A DNA stretch of 64,000 nt from positions 1 to 64,000 of the forward strand of contig DF240833.1 in NCBI GenBank assembly GCA_000507305.1. Reading direction: 5' to 3'. Of this stretch, positions 50,995 to 62,652 are shown piece after piece (the stretch's first letter is position 1; each line of letters starts with the position of its first letter). Position numbers and translations under genes: made by a program. The stretch comes from Breviolum minutum Mf 1.05b.01. Its lineage: Eukaryota > Sar > Dinophyceae > Suessiales > Symbiodiniaceae. The notes beneath the pieces are model-generated. The model was not told the origin of the DNA and did not search any database. It worked only from the letters and a program-made list of their open reading frames with translations.

Positions 50995-51123
50995 ATCTGG
51001 CCAACTTAAAATATTTCACCAACCTAGATTTCCCTCAAAATAGAACATTTTCCTCCTTCCTCTTCGCTACATTTTGGGGGGGGCCCAAAACTCGTGTTTT
51101 CGGTCCGATATAATTTGCCCGGA
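50995..51123. mobile_element. MITE-5 copy 2
   Basis: Starts ATCTGGCCAACTTAAAATAT and ends CGATATAATTTGCCCGGA; shares TTTC(A/G)CCAACCTAG(A/G)TTTCCCT with copy 1. Ends partly degraded. Confidence 0.6.
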
Positions 51124-51889
51124 AAGATGATCCAACTGGGACCTTTGCTGATCGATGGTGTTGTGATCGGTTGGAATGTGTTTACATGGATCCGTAAAAC
51201 CACAAAAAGGGCTTATCAAGCAAAAATCAAACATATTGCAGCATCCCAAACAAAAAATACAGGAAATTCCTGAAACATCAGAACAAACACACATTCGACA
51301 ATGCAGGCATATAAATTGTTTAACATATGAATATATACTGCAAATATGCTGCATAGCACAAGAACGAACTAAGCGACACCCTCCGTACACTCTTTGCCAA
51401 GACACGATCCCAAGTGCCATGCGTAAGAACTCCCAGGCGTTTCTTCCATGCCAATTACCTAATTTTTCAAAAAAACTCGGTGAAGGCGGTGATACATTGG
51501 AATCAAATTAGTAAAAGTCATGATTTATCAAAGAGTCTGGAACATCAATCTATCTTGGAGTATCACGACAATTTATCTTGTTTTGCATCATAAATTTGGA
51601 GGCTTAATACCTGGGGCCTGGGGGTATCTGCCCTCACTCTAGGGAACTAATAGTGGATATGTGATTTTCATCCCAGAAGGGTTTCTATTTCCTGAGACTC
51701 GGCCTGGCCGGAAGGGGGGAAGATTGTTTTAAATGCAACATCCCGGCAGGGTCAGTGTTCATCAAAGAAATAAAGGGTTGTAACATTCCATTGTACGGAT
51801 TGGTTGACTGGGATCCTTATAATGGCTTATTTGTATCCCTAAGAAACTGGGTAGTATAATCCTCTATATAACCCAAACACTAAGCAACC

Positions 51890-52050
51890 TGTTCTTTGGG
51901 TCGTCTCAATTTTCGTTGCGGAATGTATTGCGTTTTCTGTGTGAGCATGTCTTGGAAAAGACACGATGCATCTTTAGACAAAGAACAGCTGCCACCAATC
52001 ACACTTGATTTAGCTGATTGTTTCAATTCATCAAGGAAGGTTTCATGTCC
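51890..52050 (-). CDS. possible exon downstream of the OPR exon
   Basis: Continues the 147-codon minus frame with ETFLDELKQSAKSSVIGG and ASCLFQDMLTQK; other frames contain stops. The boundary with the upstream exon is unclear. Confidence 0.3.
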
Positions 52051-52191
52051 ACAAACACATACAAACACCCAAAACACATGCAAAAATACGATACCCACAT
52101 CGGAGTTTCTGTTGTAACTTGTAACATTTCCATACAAATCATCTGCAACATCTAACCATCCATCCCCTCTTCCCTCAATCCATAGCAAAAC

Positions 52192-52299
52192 CAAGGTGCT
52201 AAGGCTTCTGCGTATGAGTTCCTTCTGCATTTGCTTCATGAAAGTTGGATTGTCGCCAAATCCAGTGGCCAACAAAAAGAGTTGTTGATGACTAAAGTC
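52192..52299 (-). CDS. OPR-like repeat exon
   Basis: TTGCAG|G acceptor and TTG|GT donor enclose exactly 36 codons: DFSHQQLFLLATGFGDNPTF then MKQMQKELIRRSLSTL. The DxxxQQLxxLAxGxG pattern fits octotricopeptide-type repeats of organelle RNA proteins. Confidence 0.55.
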
Positions 52300-52330
52300 C
52301 TGCAAGATTTTTTTTCCCCTCAAAAAAACT

Positions 52331-52436
52331 CACGGATTTTTTTGGACCCCGGTTTCACGAAGTCCAGCACCCGAAACTTCACTTTGGTTGTTTTGGGGAA
52401 CTTCACTCCCGGCTGCGAAGTTTCCATGTATTCTAA
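52331..52436 (-). CDS. possible short exon
   Basis: Codes METSQPGVKFPKTTKVKFRV then LDFVKPGSKKI before a stop. Protein-like, but there is no family match and the boundaries are not fixed. Confidence 0.25.
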
Positions 52437-52576
52437 AAAAAGTTGAAGGTGGAAAAAAATAAAAACAACTCATTGATCATTTTATCACCATATTTCATCC
52501 TATTACAAATCAATGGGACACTTCTCAAACTTGACAAGCTTCCATATGTCTCACAAGAGGTCTGGAAATTGCAAAG

Positions 52577-52716
52577 TAACATCCAACAACACACAAAAAA
52601 ACATGAATCACTAGGTGAAACAAGTCAATAACAAGGGGGTTCTGATTCTAACTAACATCCAACAGCACAAAAAAACATGAATCACTAGGTGAAACAAGTC
52701 AATAACAAGGGGTTTC
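52577..52716. repeat. tandem direct duplication, two units of about 70 bp
   Basis: TAACATCCAACAACACACAA at 52577 recurs as TAACATCCAACAGCACAAAA at 52653, and both are followed by ATGAATCACTAGGTGAAACA. Two units, non-coding. Confidence 0.85.
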
Positions 52717-52966
52717 TACTACACCACCTATCAATTCTTTGTGTTTCTGTTTTTTCTAAAAAAAAACAAGCTACGTTTTAATCCCCACCAAGCACGGCTC
52801 TTTGATTCGTCCACCCCAAAAGTTTCTTTCGGTCGTCATTCCGTCGGCCTCCAAGCCTCCAAGGCTCGCCATGCGTCGAAGGATCAGATCTTCGATCCGA
52901 AGACCTCCAAGGCCATTTCCGGTGCCATAGCGGTGCCAAACCACCGAGAGGTGCTAAGATGATTTA

Positions 52967-53072
52967 TATGGATGTTTCCGAAAACAGTGGTACCCAACAA
53001 CCAGGGTTTTCCTACTAAAAATGATCATTGTGGGATTTTTTTGGGGTACCACCATTTAAGGAAACACCCATA
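52967..53072. mobile_element. MITE-3 copy 1
   Basis: Inverted ends TATGGATGTTTCCGAAAACA and AAGGAAACACCCATA with inner GTGGTACC/GGTACCAC; about 106 bp. Confidence 0.7.
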
Positions 53073-53577
53073 TAGTTGGAATCTCACCCAAATGGTCACG
53101 GGGGAAGATGTGCGCATGAGGTTGTTTTTTTGAAATGGTAATTTCTTTGGAAGGTGAAAAATCTCTTGTGTGTGTATGCAGCATATGATTCATGGAATGG
53201 AAGTCTTACCCCTGTGATTCACATGCTCTGTCTTTTCACTTGCCTTTTTTGTTTCACAAGGCACCTAACCTAGAAAACAGTGTATATACATAAATAAATA
53301 TATACATATATATACATAGATGAGATAACAGCAACAAAAACATAGAACACCCAAAGTTGGATACAGATTTTGTCAAAACACAAGCTAGTTGGTATGTATA
53401 AATGAAACTCTTTTGGCCTGAGTTTCAACTCAATCAATCCTCAAGTCAAGCTTTGCCAAAAAACATATCGGATGTATCAGCCGGCACACACACACAAACA
53501 GTGATGGGCATAGCAAGCTTCTTGATTTCCAAATTCACAGAATTTCTTCCCTTTGAAGATCCCCCTTTTTTTTTCGC

Positions 53578-53704
53578 CAAGTCGCATCGTATTTGCAATT
53601 GTTGCAGTGCCCATGCTATATTGGCCATTTCTGCAGGATCAAGTGAATCAAGTGTTCCCGGTGTCATCTGCTCCAGGATGTCCCGAAGACCATATGCGAT
53701 TGAC
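53578..53704 (-). CDS. OPR-like repeat exon
   Basis: AAAG|G acceptor and TTG|GC donor. Codes SIAYGLRDILEQMTPGTLDS then LDPAEMANIAWALQQLQI. DPAExANIAWAL is the ANxAWA-type repeat of dinoflagellate OPR/RAP proteins, like the exon at 574-629. The plus strand also holds a 177-codon open frame across this exon, judged a shadow. Confidence 0.65.
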
Positions 53705-53999
53705 CTTTCAACAAGATCAAATGAAAAGAAACCATATATGGGCATGAAGTCCAAAGGAGAATACTCCTTTTTAAAAACCATGATTGCAAAATCAAAAAAT
53801 TCCGTTCATCAACCCTACAACAAGCTTAAATCAGTACAACCCCCCTACAAATTCGAAATAGAAATCCATGATTTCTGGGGTTTCCGAAACATCGGTGTGG
53901 GATTGCCATTCCCAGCTCGGCATTCTCGCTTTTAATCATCATCCAAGATACTCCACATCTAGCACTGCCATTGTGGCTAGCCCCCAAAGAAAGGAACTG

Positions 54000-55496
54000 A
54001 TGGTTGCCTTAGAGAGGAATTCTTAATGGAACAAACACTCAACGAAAAACTCGGAACAAAAAAACGGGTGCTTCGCTTTGAGTAAAGGAAACAAAATGGC
54101 GCAGTAGTGACTGGACTACCTCAATTCTAATTACTGCAACTATCCAACGACTTCAAAAGAACAACATGTCGTGTGGTCTCTCGGACTTGTGAGATCCTGC
54201 AGAGTTTTCTGTTCTAAGGTTCGAGATCTTCACAATTAATTTTAGTTGTCATGACTATGGAGCCATTGCCACCTGGATCTCATGTAAGGAACCCTAAGGT
54301 TTGACGCAAAAACATCCAACATTCTTGGTTGATTCGACAAAATGAGAGTTGAAGACCAGGACACAAGAACAACGACATTGAAAAACATGTAACCGCCACC
54401 TATAGATTACATAACAATAATATATAATCATAGAATCATAGATCTATGAAGCTACTTTTTCTTATCACAACACGGGTCCCACGGCTAAAACGCGGCTACC
54501 TTCGGGAGACCTTAACCTGGCATTCCGTTGGTTCATGGGAGGAACACCCAGCTTTCATGGAGCGAATCGGGGAGAGAAATCCGTAAGGGTTACATGGGAT
54601 ATACTATCAAAGTGGGAAAAAAACCCTCAGCAGGATGATCTTTTGAAATATTTTGAAGACATAGAACCACCAGTAGATCTGGTTTGTCCGAAGTCATATG
54701 AGTTTCATATTGGAAGAAAACAAAGGCAAATAAACAAAAACAATAACAAAGGCACGTTGCAATGTGTTCTTCTCGCATTTCCCACAGAAGTTCCACTCCA
54801 TGTTGGTGTTGCTCACATTGGTCACATGCTAAAATTGCTGATGTATAAACCTTGGTCGCAGAATGAGTACGTCAATGATTTGCAGATCTAAATGACTTGG
54901 TTTGAACCCATTTGAAAAAAAACATTAGTCAACTTGGACCCTAAACAATCAGGCTTTAGTGGATGAAAATGGTGAAACACCCGGGTTTTCACGTAATGGT
55001 TTGGAGTCATCCAACTGAAACAACACAACTTTCCAGCACACCCCACCGTGTGGCTAGACCTAGATCTCATATAGTTTGTTGAATCGAGATATTCTGGTAA
55101 TAGGACTGTACAGAAAGTGAGCTCCAATCACAACCCTCAGGTCTCTCGAAAACTCTTGTCTTGTTCAGACTTGGGAAACACCCTAAAAAATATTGACAAA
55201 ACACACATGTGTATATAGATGCAATATAATCAATCAGAGAACATAACATATCATCAAATATCATCAAATAACAAAAAAAACATCTGTTACATTATGTGCC
55301 GATTCATGATCTTTTTGCCATCTCACCTTTTTCCATCAATGTCAAACAAAGTGTTTTCCAACTTTCAAACCACAAGCATTTTTGTTGAAATTCCGGTCGC
55401 AAGCAACAATGGAGTTGGCTCGAACACTCTGTTTTTTCATCTCCTCGGGCTCGGGGGCGCTGACAGATCGGGGATTTCTTGGTCCCACCAGCCTCC
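54000..55496. other. stretch without a supported minus-strand exon
   Basis: The only sizeable frame is a plus-strand ATG-to-stop frame at 54535-54891 (118 codons, containing DDLLKYFEDIEPPVDLVCPK). It opposes the direction of every other gene and has no recognised domain, so I leave it uncalled. A degraded MITE-1-like segment (GGTTTGAACCCATTTGAAAA) follows at about 54898. Confidence 0.3.
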
Positions 55497-55605
55497 TTGT
55501 TGAGGGTTCAGAAATCCGGCTAACCACCTGACATGTATGAAACTCTGTAAATAATGAGATATATACAATATCAACATGGTCCAGGATTTTTTTCCATGAA
55601 CAGTA
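55497..55605. mobile_element. MITE-2 copy 4
   Basis: Left end TTGTTGAGGGTTCAGAAATC with CCGGCTAACC; right end TTCCATGAACAGTA. Related to copy 5 by the GGTTAGCCGG-type inner end. Confidence 0.6.
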
Positions 55606-56128
55606 TGAATTCCGAAAAAACCCAATGCCCAATGCCGCTGCTTTGTTTTGGAAAAACTCCGGAGTTGAAGAAGAAATTCAAGTGACAAGTTGCAGCGAGG
55701 TTTTATTGAACTTTAAAGGATGTTCCTCAACATTTCCTCAACGTATCATGTAGTGACACAAACACATTCAGGAAACAAAATGATGTGCAAAATTGCATCC
55801 TCTAGGTGGAAACCAAGGACTTTCTAAATGGATTTTGAAAAAAATCATACAGATCAATAGAACGGTGAATGAACAAAGGTGCGACGCATCAAGTCTTGTT
55901 TTTTTTGGGGAAATAAGAATCTGAGATAATTAGGAAGACTCAGTTGAAGGGTCAATTGGACATATCTCCAAAAAGTAGGTGAGTCCATAAATCTCCGCGA
56001 AACACAACGTTTCTTTCGGAGTGTTTCAGGAAATTGGGTTGACACCCGCATTTTCTTCCTTCCTTACAAGGTTTGAGATGGACTTTTTGTCGCTGAAAAA
56101 TCAGCTGGAATAGGCTGATTCATCGGTC

Positions 56129-56248
56129 TGCATTGCAAGTGTCTCTTAACAAGTGCAGTGCCCCTTCCCAATAGGCAGCAGCTGAGCAGGCATCCATGGC
56201 AGTTCCATAGCTGATCACATCAGCGTTGATTGACTTTGAAGGAAGCTC
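56129..56248 (-). CDS. PPR repeat exon
   Basis: ACAG|G acceptor and GA donor enclose 40 codons: INADVISYGTAMDACSAAAY then WEGALHLLRDTC. A clear PPR unit. Confidence 0.8.
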
Positions 56249-57734
56249 CTGTGTCCAATCGCTCCGATCCCCAAAAAAATGGAAAAAGTTGGAGGATGAA
56301 GATGCGCGAAGCCAAAGTTCATTCAGACTGGAGACTTTTGTGCTAAGAAGTACCTGCACTGCTTATGGGCCTCTCTGTTGGTACGGCCAAATACCTATAA
56401 TATGATATGTATATACGTGTATATATAATATCTATGGACTTCATATAAGATTCAAGAGGACCCATGCCACAAAAGCACACACATTTTCTACTGACACCTC
56501 TTTTCTTTAACATATTGATTCTACAACATTAACCAAATCAAACCAACCTTCACTCGCAGCCACCCTACGGCCCATCCATGTCCTTCAATAAAAGCAACAC
56601 ATCCTTCCAACCTAAGGGTGTAACAAATCAGTTCCCTCCAAGGTGGGCCCCTTGGTCACTTACATCTTCCAACTGATGGATGTCTATTATATAAAAAACC
56701 TATAAAGAACCTGAGATGTGCTTGGATATGGACCAATATAATTGCACCAAATTTTCGGGATAACTATAGCAACTATATCCAGGGGCTTCATGGAAATGAT
56801 TGAACAATCCAAGAAATCACCAACAAGACCCACTGAACGGACCCCTAAACCTGAGTATCTAATAGCTCTAGTAACTTATTTAGGTGTCCGTTGGGATTCG
56901 GTTCCATGTAATCTTTGATGGAAACATCCAAATCATCCAGGATATCTGAAAACCAATGTCATGTTGCCGCCAAGACACATGGCATAGTACTCAACAAACT
57001 GTTGTAGGTGACAATATCTGGCACCATCCTTGTTGCCGAAAACACATTTTCAGAGGTCAACTGGTTGCCAGTTGCCAGTTGAAAACTTTGGAAACTAAAC
57101 CGACAGGCTGGTTTAGTACATTTCAACTCGTTGGTTCATGGAGACTGTTTTGTTTGTACATGGCAAAACAACGAATATATGACGATGATGATGGAAGTGG
57201 TGATGAAAAAATAAGGAGTCGATGCTCAAAGATAGTATGAGATTATCATTCAACGACTTCACTTCGGTTTTTCAGTCAAGCATCTCTCGGTCTTTAAGAT
57301 CATCCAACAGGAAAAGCCCCAGCTGCCACTGACTTTCGCAGCTGGAAATCAACCTGATCTAATTTGCAAAAACCACCAGCCACGACTGCCACGATTGTAC
57401 CGTTTTCCAAAGAAAAAATGTTTCCTGGAGAATCGCATCTCAGTACAAACGTGTCACTCGAATCAAAATGACACCCTGCAACCGAATACCTCCTTTGGGT
57501 TTGTTGTATGCATAGCTCAAGCTCCCAACTCGTTTTCCCTCCACAAATTTGTTGATGCAGCAAAATCTCCATACGCATCCACCAGTTTACATAATTTTTG
57601 TGAAAACTAATTGTGACAAAAGGGACATTGTTGTTTTTTTGCCTACAAACACCACCAGGCAAAAAAAGACAAAAATCACGTTGATTACTTGCTTTGTCTG
57701 AATTCCCCACCTTTTAGAAAAGCCTTTTTTCAAC

Positions 57735-57865
57735 TTAAGCAACGCGTTGTATGTGATGAGGTCCGGCTGCAACGATTCCTTGCAACACATGTAGTGCCAT
57801 AAATCGAAAGTTCGTTGCCACATCTTCCCCTTCTCACAGGCGCTAATAACTGCATTGAAACTGAC
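57735..57865 (-). CDS. PPR repeat exon
   Basis: GAG|GTC acceptor. Codes VSFNAVISACEKGKMWQRTF then DLWHYM, followed by LQPDLITYNALLK, the start of the next unit. The best PPR match in the window, with the ISACEKG..W signature typical of dinoflagellate PPR proteins. Confidence 0.85.
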
Positions 57866-57898
57866 CTCGGGATAAAACTGGGAAGTTGAAATCATTGC

Positions 57899-58024
57899 TA
57901 CTATTGATGGTTCAGAAATCTGGTAAACTCACCAGTTGAGGTTGGTAGTTTATCCGTTTATCCCCATTATTTACAAGGTTCTTTACATCCCAGGTGGTTA
58001 GCCGGATTTCTTCCATGAACAGTA
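57899..58024. mobile_element. MITE-2 copy 5
   Basis: TACTATTGATGGTTCAGAAA at the left and GCCGGATTTCTTCCATGAAC then AGTA at the right, about 126 bp. Lies between two PPR exons. Confidence 0.65.
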
Positions 58025-58134
58025 TCACCTACCATCTACTATTTGGAAGAAATTCACTTGGGATGTATAGATCCCTATAGATAGTGTCATAAAGCTACTA
58101 ATCTTGGTGCAGGATTTCACCCAACTACTATTAC

Positions 58135-58253
58135 ATTTGTTTCATCTCGTCCTGAAACCTTCCCCGTGTTTTTTGTGAAATCGACAGCTCAAACAGAAAA
58201 TAATCTGCACTAAATGGATTTTGTTGTACATGATGGAAATGAAGATCAACAAT
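58135..58253 (-). CDS. possible PPR-linked exon
   Basis: CAG acceptor, then IVDLHFHHVQQNPFSADYFL and FELSISQKTRGRFQDEMKQ. Open and helical; not a clean PPR unit. Lies between two PPR exons. Confidence 0.45.
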
Positions 58254-58887
58254 CTGGAGGAAAACACACACAAAAAAAACCATAAGGATTACCCTATCCA
58301 AACATATACAATAATACAAACGACTTTGTTTTATGCATGATTGAAACTCAGCACCTTGGCACATTTGAAGTAGCTGCGCTATTTTTTTGGGAGGTGTTGC
58401 TATTGTATTGCTACTGATTTGTTCGTATTGTTTGCCCTTGTTTGGGAGCAGCTCTACTTATATTGGCCTTTCAAAAGTGACAATAGTTGTGCAACGTGTA
58501 TTTGATGTATTTCTAACTGCATATACATACACTATATATATAATATACATACACGATCTTGTAAACATATATATGTGCTCTGTATACATATACATATTGG
58601 CAAAAAAAACAATTGAACATAAAACCATCATAAGACTGGTTCTTGGTAATCAATGGTAGTCAATGTTAGGACCACTCAGAATCTGTTGGCATTTTTCGAA
58701 CAAAAACTTGGAAAGGTGAAGCCACGAATCCTTTCACCATCCTGCCATTTTCGAGTACCTAGGACCTAGTCATTACTATAAGATCAATTTAACAAAAACT
58801 TGACATATCTTCAAGCTGCAATGATGGGGTATAGAATCGATCTTGCCATGTGGCTGCCATGTTTTGCAAAATCTGTAAGGATGATAC

Positions 58888-58984
58888 CAAGTGGCTGTAT
58901 CACACTGAATTCCACTGAAAAGAAGTGCCAATGCCACTTGCCATTGGCTCGATTTCTCACAGCTACTCAAGACAACATTGTAAC
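58888..58984 (-). CDS. PPR repeat exon
   Basis: CCAG|G acceptor and TTG|GT donor. Codes YNVVLSSCEKSSQWQVALAL then LFSGIQCDTATW, a PPR unit. Confidence 0.8.
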
Positions 58985-59309
58985 CTGGCATTTGGCATCT
59001 CATGAATATCAGTCAACATTGACAACACGCAAGTGGACAAAAATAACAGTGACATACATGTGTCATACAGCATCCAATATCTGGGGAATCTTCCTTGTGA
59101 TTCCCAAATCTGTTTTTTTTGTTTAACGGATATTTAAGGCCAATTGGAGATGATTCCCAAACCAAGAAACCATTCAAGGGTAGGTCAAAATAGAGAGAAA
59201 TATCTGACACAGCAGTGAAATAAACTCCAGCAATGAACTCATCATGATTATTAACTTATCTAACCATGAATGTTTGCTTCGGGTCAAAGGAGTTGGTTAA
59301 GTTAAATTG

Positions 59310-59418
59310 ATTTGTCAGAAATCCATGGTCCACAGCAACGCCAGGGAGCACATGGTGTTGGCTTGGCATTTGTAGGTAAGCATCCTCTGCAAAAAATCCA
59401 AGGCCCTCTCCCAGCGCC
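59310..59418 (-). CDS. PPR repeat exon
   Basis: Codes VSGRWERALDFLQRMLTYKC then QANTMCSLAL: the second helix of one PPR unit and the start of the next. A longer open frame overlaps in another register but has no PPR pattern. Confidence 0.65.
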
Positions 59419-60004
59419 CTGAGACCATTGAAGAAAAGATGTGTTGGTGAAGCTAAAAAACAACCCGTTTTGGAAAAATATGGCATATAGTCATATAGTC
59501 ATAAGTAGTATTCATGACATGATATATTCTTGGTAGTATTCATGATGTATTCATGATATGTTCATGATATTTTGATATCTATATACAATATCATTTCTAA
59601 ATCAGAACGCATCATGAAGGAGCATCAATCCAGAACTTGTAATTCTGGTTAAGAAACATGACGTCACCATCTGTCACCACCGTCCGTCGTCATCAAATCA
59701 TTGTCATCATCCATCATCTTTGACGTTCACTCGATCTCATACATCCACTCTGTCATCCTGTGTTCATATCCATTCATCAGCATTCATATTCTTTACTGAT
59801 CACAAAATACCCAAGACACGTTTCCGTTGATTTGAGTTTCGGCTTGGATCAAATACCCTGTGCACAAACTCATCTCCAATGGATTACATCACGACTGAGT
59901 TTTGGAATTCATTACGCTGATGTTGAATCTTCTGGTATGATGTTTTTGCTCAAATTCATAGTAGATCGTTTCGAATCAACATCAGCCATGAAATCATACC
60001 AACA

Positions 60005-60065
60005 TATCTGTACTCCATATCTGTACTCCATATCTGTACTCCATATCTGTACTCCATATCTGTAC
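60005..60065. repeat. 13-bp minisatellite
   Basis: Unit TATCTGTACTCCA repeated four times without change, plus nine bases of a fifth. Confidence 0.95.
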
Positions 60066-60124
60066 ATACAATCTTCAAGTCACACAACAGTTGTCCGTCT
60101 TGATCCAACCCTCAACATCCACTA

Positions 60125-60301
60125 AGCTTATTGTTGGGCCCCAGCAACCTGATTTCTCACAAGCGCTGAGGCAGGCACAGAATGCCAACGTGTCCTAAGA
60201 GCGGGTTCCAATAACCACATCAAAATGAATTCATCCAGGTCATCCTGTCGAAATTTAGATAGAGCAAAAAGGTCTGAAAGTTGTTGAAACAATTGTAGAT
60301 C
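60125..60301 (-). CDS. possible terminal exon abutting a MITE
   Basis: Codes VDLQLFQQLSDLFALSKFRQ then DDLDEFILMWLLEPAL and ends at a TAA. Helical and OPR-like in feel. Its right edge coincides with the end of the inverted-repeat element at 60302-60406, whose TTCAG|GG end could serve as the acceptor. Confidence 0.4.
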
Positions 60302-60406
60302 TACCCTCCCTGAAGCTAACATAGCACCTGAAAATTGATGATTGGAATACTAGTTTGCTTTTGGTATGGCCTGTTTTCAAAGGCTATGTTAGTTTCAGGG
60401 AGGGTA
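60302..60406. mobile_element. MITE-4 copy 1
   Basis: Inverted ends TACCCTCCCTGAAGCTAACA and GTTAGTTTCAGGGAGGGTA, 105 bp. Directly abuts the possible exon at 60125-60301. Confidence 0.8.
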
Positions 60407-61811
60407 ATCAAAGGTAAACTTTGAAGACAACATATTATGGTGTTGATTACTCTCCTCAAACCGGTGCATGGAAAAACCAAGGAGAATACACTGCATCTCC
60501 AACGTCACGATGAGACATGAAACATTTATTTTAGTCAAGCTCTTCGAAGCAAATCGAGCCATGAAATGATCACTTTGAAGGGCAACACCACACTGCGGAC
60601 CCGTAAAAAAACTTATGAAATGACCTGCTTCTTGTGGGCAACAACTTGGCTGCACAACAAATAAATGAAAGCAGCCGCACACAACTTGGCTGCACATTTG
60701 CTGAAGATTTGCAGTGAGGTGCAACAGTAGAGGGGGGAAATGTATGGGAATTTGACGAGAATCTCTCCCGTCTCCACATCAGAGATCTGCTCTCAGGGTG
60801 GCATGGATCTATTTGGAAATAGAATTTTTCCGATTTCCATAATTGTCCATACTATACTTCAAATCGTAAAATCTGGCAATCATCATACATACACCGATAC
60901 ACCAACCACTTTTATTCGTGTGGAAACCACACCAAACTTCAATAGCAATTCATCAAAAGCCAAGCGACAGGTTGTAACTGTTGATCCATCATGGACTGCA
61001 ACAGCTTCCTATGGACATGAGGAAACTATGCTCCACCCCAACCCCTTGAGGTGTTTTTATGCCAAACAAAAACATCAATGAATCGAAGCACCCCTTCGCA
61101 TGTCAGGATGGTCTTAAGAAACTTCGTTTTGGTCGGCTTGGTTGGCCAATTCTTTTTTGGATTGTTGCCGAGTTCATCCACCAGGAAACATGTTTGTTGC
61201 CTTTTTGTTTGCCGAACTTCGAAGAGATACAGCAGTTGTTGGAATCCCCCAAAGTTGAAGTCGTTCAACCATTTAGATCCGGTGAAGTTGGCAAAATACG
61301 ACAGCAAATGCCATGATCAACGATTATTTTGTGCGTGCTGAATCACCTTGGAAATTTAACGAATGTACCCCCTTTAAAAAAAAGCCAAAACGTCATGGCT
61401 ATTGGAAAAGGACGGGACTTGTCCAACATCATCCTTTCAACTTTGAGGTTGCTTTTGGGGGGGTAGGGGTGTGAGGATGGGGTGGAATTTTGTTTGGTAA
61501 AATCATGAATATATTTGAAGTCATCCCAAACAAAAAACAAAGTTAACAAACAAACAAACCAACAAAGTTTCAGGGTTTAAAATATTTGGTGAATCCTGAA
61601 ACCAACAATCAGAATCAAAATCCTGCCTTCCATATGTACCCAGCTCATAATCAACAGGATAGTGTGAAAGTGCTTGACTGCAAGGCCTACTTCCAAGACA
61701 ACAATGTAATATTGACATGGCTCATACCTTCAACATCAACATAAAACACATAATAGACACATATCAACATCTACACATCACTTCAACACCAACAAAAACT
61801 CCAGCTGCTAC

Positions 61812-61890
61812 CAAGATGCATTGCCACATTCCAAGGCGAACTGTTCATCACTGCAGTGTATCCGACCACATCTTGACTCGTCCCCATAGC
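61812..61890 (-). CDS. PPR repeat exon
   Basis: GCGAG|G acceptor and TTG|GT donor. Codes AMGTSQDVVGYTAVMNSSPW then NVAMHL, a PPR unit. Confidence 0.65.
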
Positions 61891-61957
61891 CTCGCCAAAT
61901 CAAGTTTAGTGAAACAAGACACAAGGAAGAAACAACATGTTTAGCAACAAAGGTGAT

Positions 61958-61988
61958 CATCAATCATCACCATCACCATCACCATCAC

Positions 61989-62020
<32 letters not shown>

Positions 62021-62030
62021 CCATCATCAA
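61958..62030. repeat. (ATC)n microsatellite
   Basis: CATCACCATCACC units passing into a pure CATCAT run; false poly-His and poly-Ser frames. Confidence 0.95.
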
Positions 62031-62153
62031 CTGTGTTTCTTTGCAGTTCCTGCAGTTTCCGAAGATTTCTTAAGGGCAGGGAGGGTACTCAATTTAGAGA
62101 CTTATTTTTTTCAATTCTTCTGGGCAAAAAAAAAATGAATTCTGAGTAGACTA

Positions 62154-62262
62154 TATGGATGTTTCCGAAAATAGTGGTACCCCCCAAATCATCCATTTTG
62201 ATAGGGTTTTCCATTATTAAACCATCCATTTTGGGGTACCACTATTTTCGGAAGCATCCATA
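62154..62262. mobile_element. MITE-3 copy 2
   Basis: Near-perfect inverted repeats of about 30 bp: TATGGATGTTTCCGAAAATA, GTGGTACCCC and their complement at the right. 109 bp; the better preserved of the two copies. Confidence 0.8.
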
Positions 62263-62316
62263 TCAACTTCGAAGATTTTTCTTGGCTTCAACAAGTCATA
62301 TTTGTTTGTCACTTGC

Positions 62317-62412
62317 CAACGCACAAAAACGTTGCGCCTCAAAGATGTGTAACGCCACTTCCCATCGAGCGCTCATGGCATTCACTGCACTGTTGCAACA
62401 GGTGGTATCTAC
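62317..62412 (-). CDS. PPR repeat exon
   Basis: GAG|GTA acceptor and TTG|GC donor, 32 codons: VDTTCCNSAVNAMSARWEVA then LHIFEAQ. A PPR unit with the same acceptor context as the next exon. Confidence 0.75.
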
Positions 62413-62652
62413 CTCGACCTAACAATCAAAGGACACCATTCGAGACTCGAAACCATACCATTTCCCTCGTTCCAAGATACAAGAAACACTAGGATGCTTA
62501 CAGGAATATGATCAAACAACACACAAAATACGTCACTTAGTTTGTATGGTACATATATCTTCCATTTGACTTTAGGTGGACAAAACAACAAATCCGATAA
62601 TCAAAATTTCATTTCAGTCTTACATCTTGGATGCTATCAGTTCCCCAGGCGC

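Noticed and set aside
52741-52962. Open frames on both strands at 52.75-52.96 kb
   Set aside because: Both strands read as plausible protein and no splice sites or family decide between them.
53402-53935. Plus-strand 177-codon frame
   Set aside because: Covers the OPR-like minus-strand exon, has no domain, and is long by chance.
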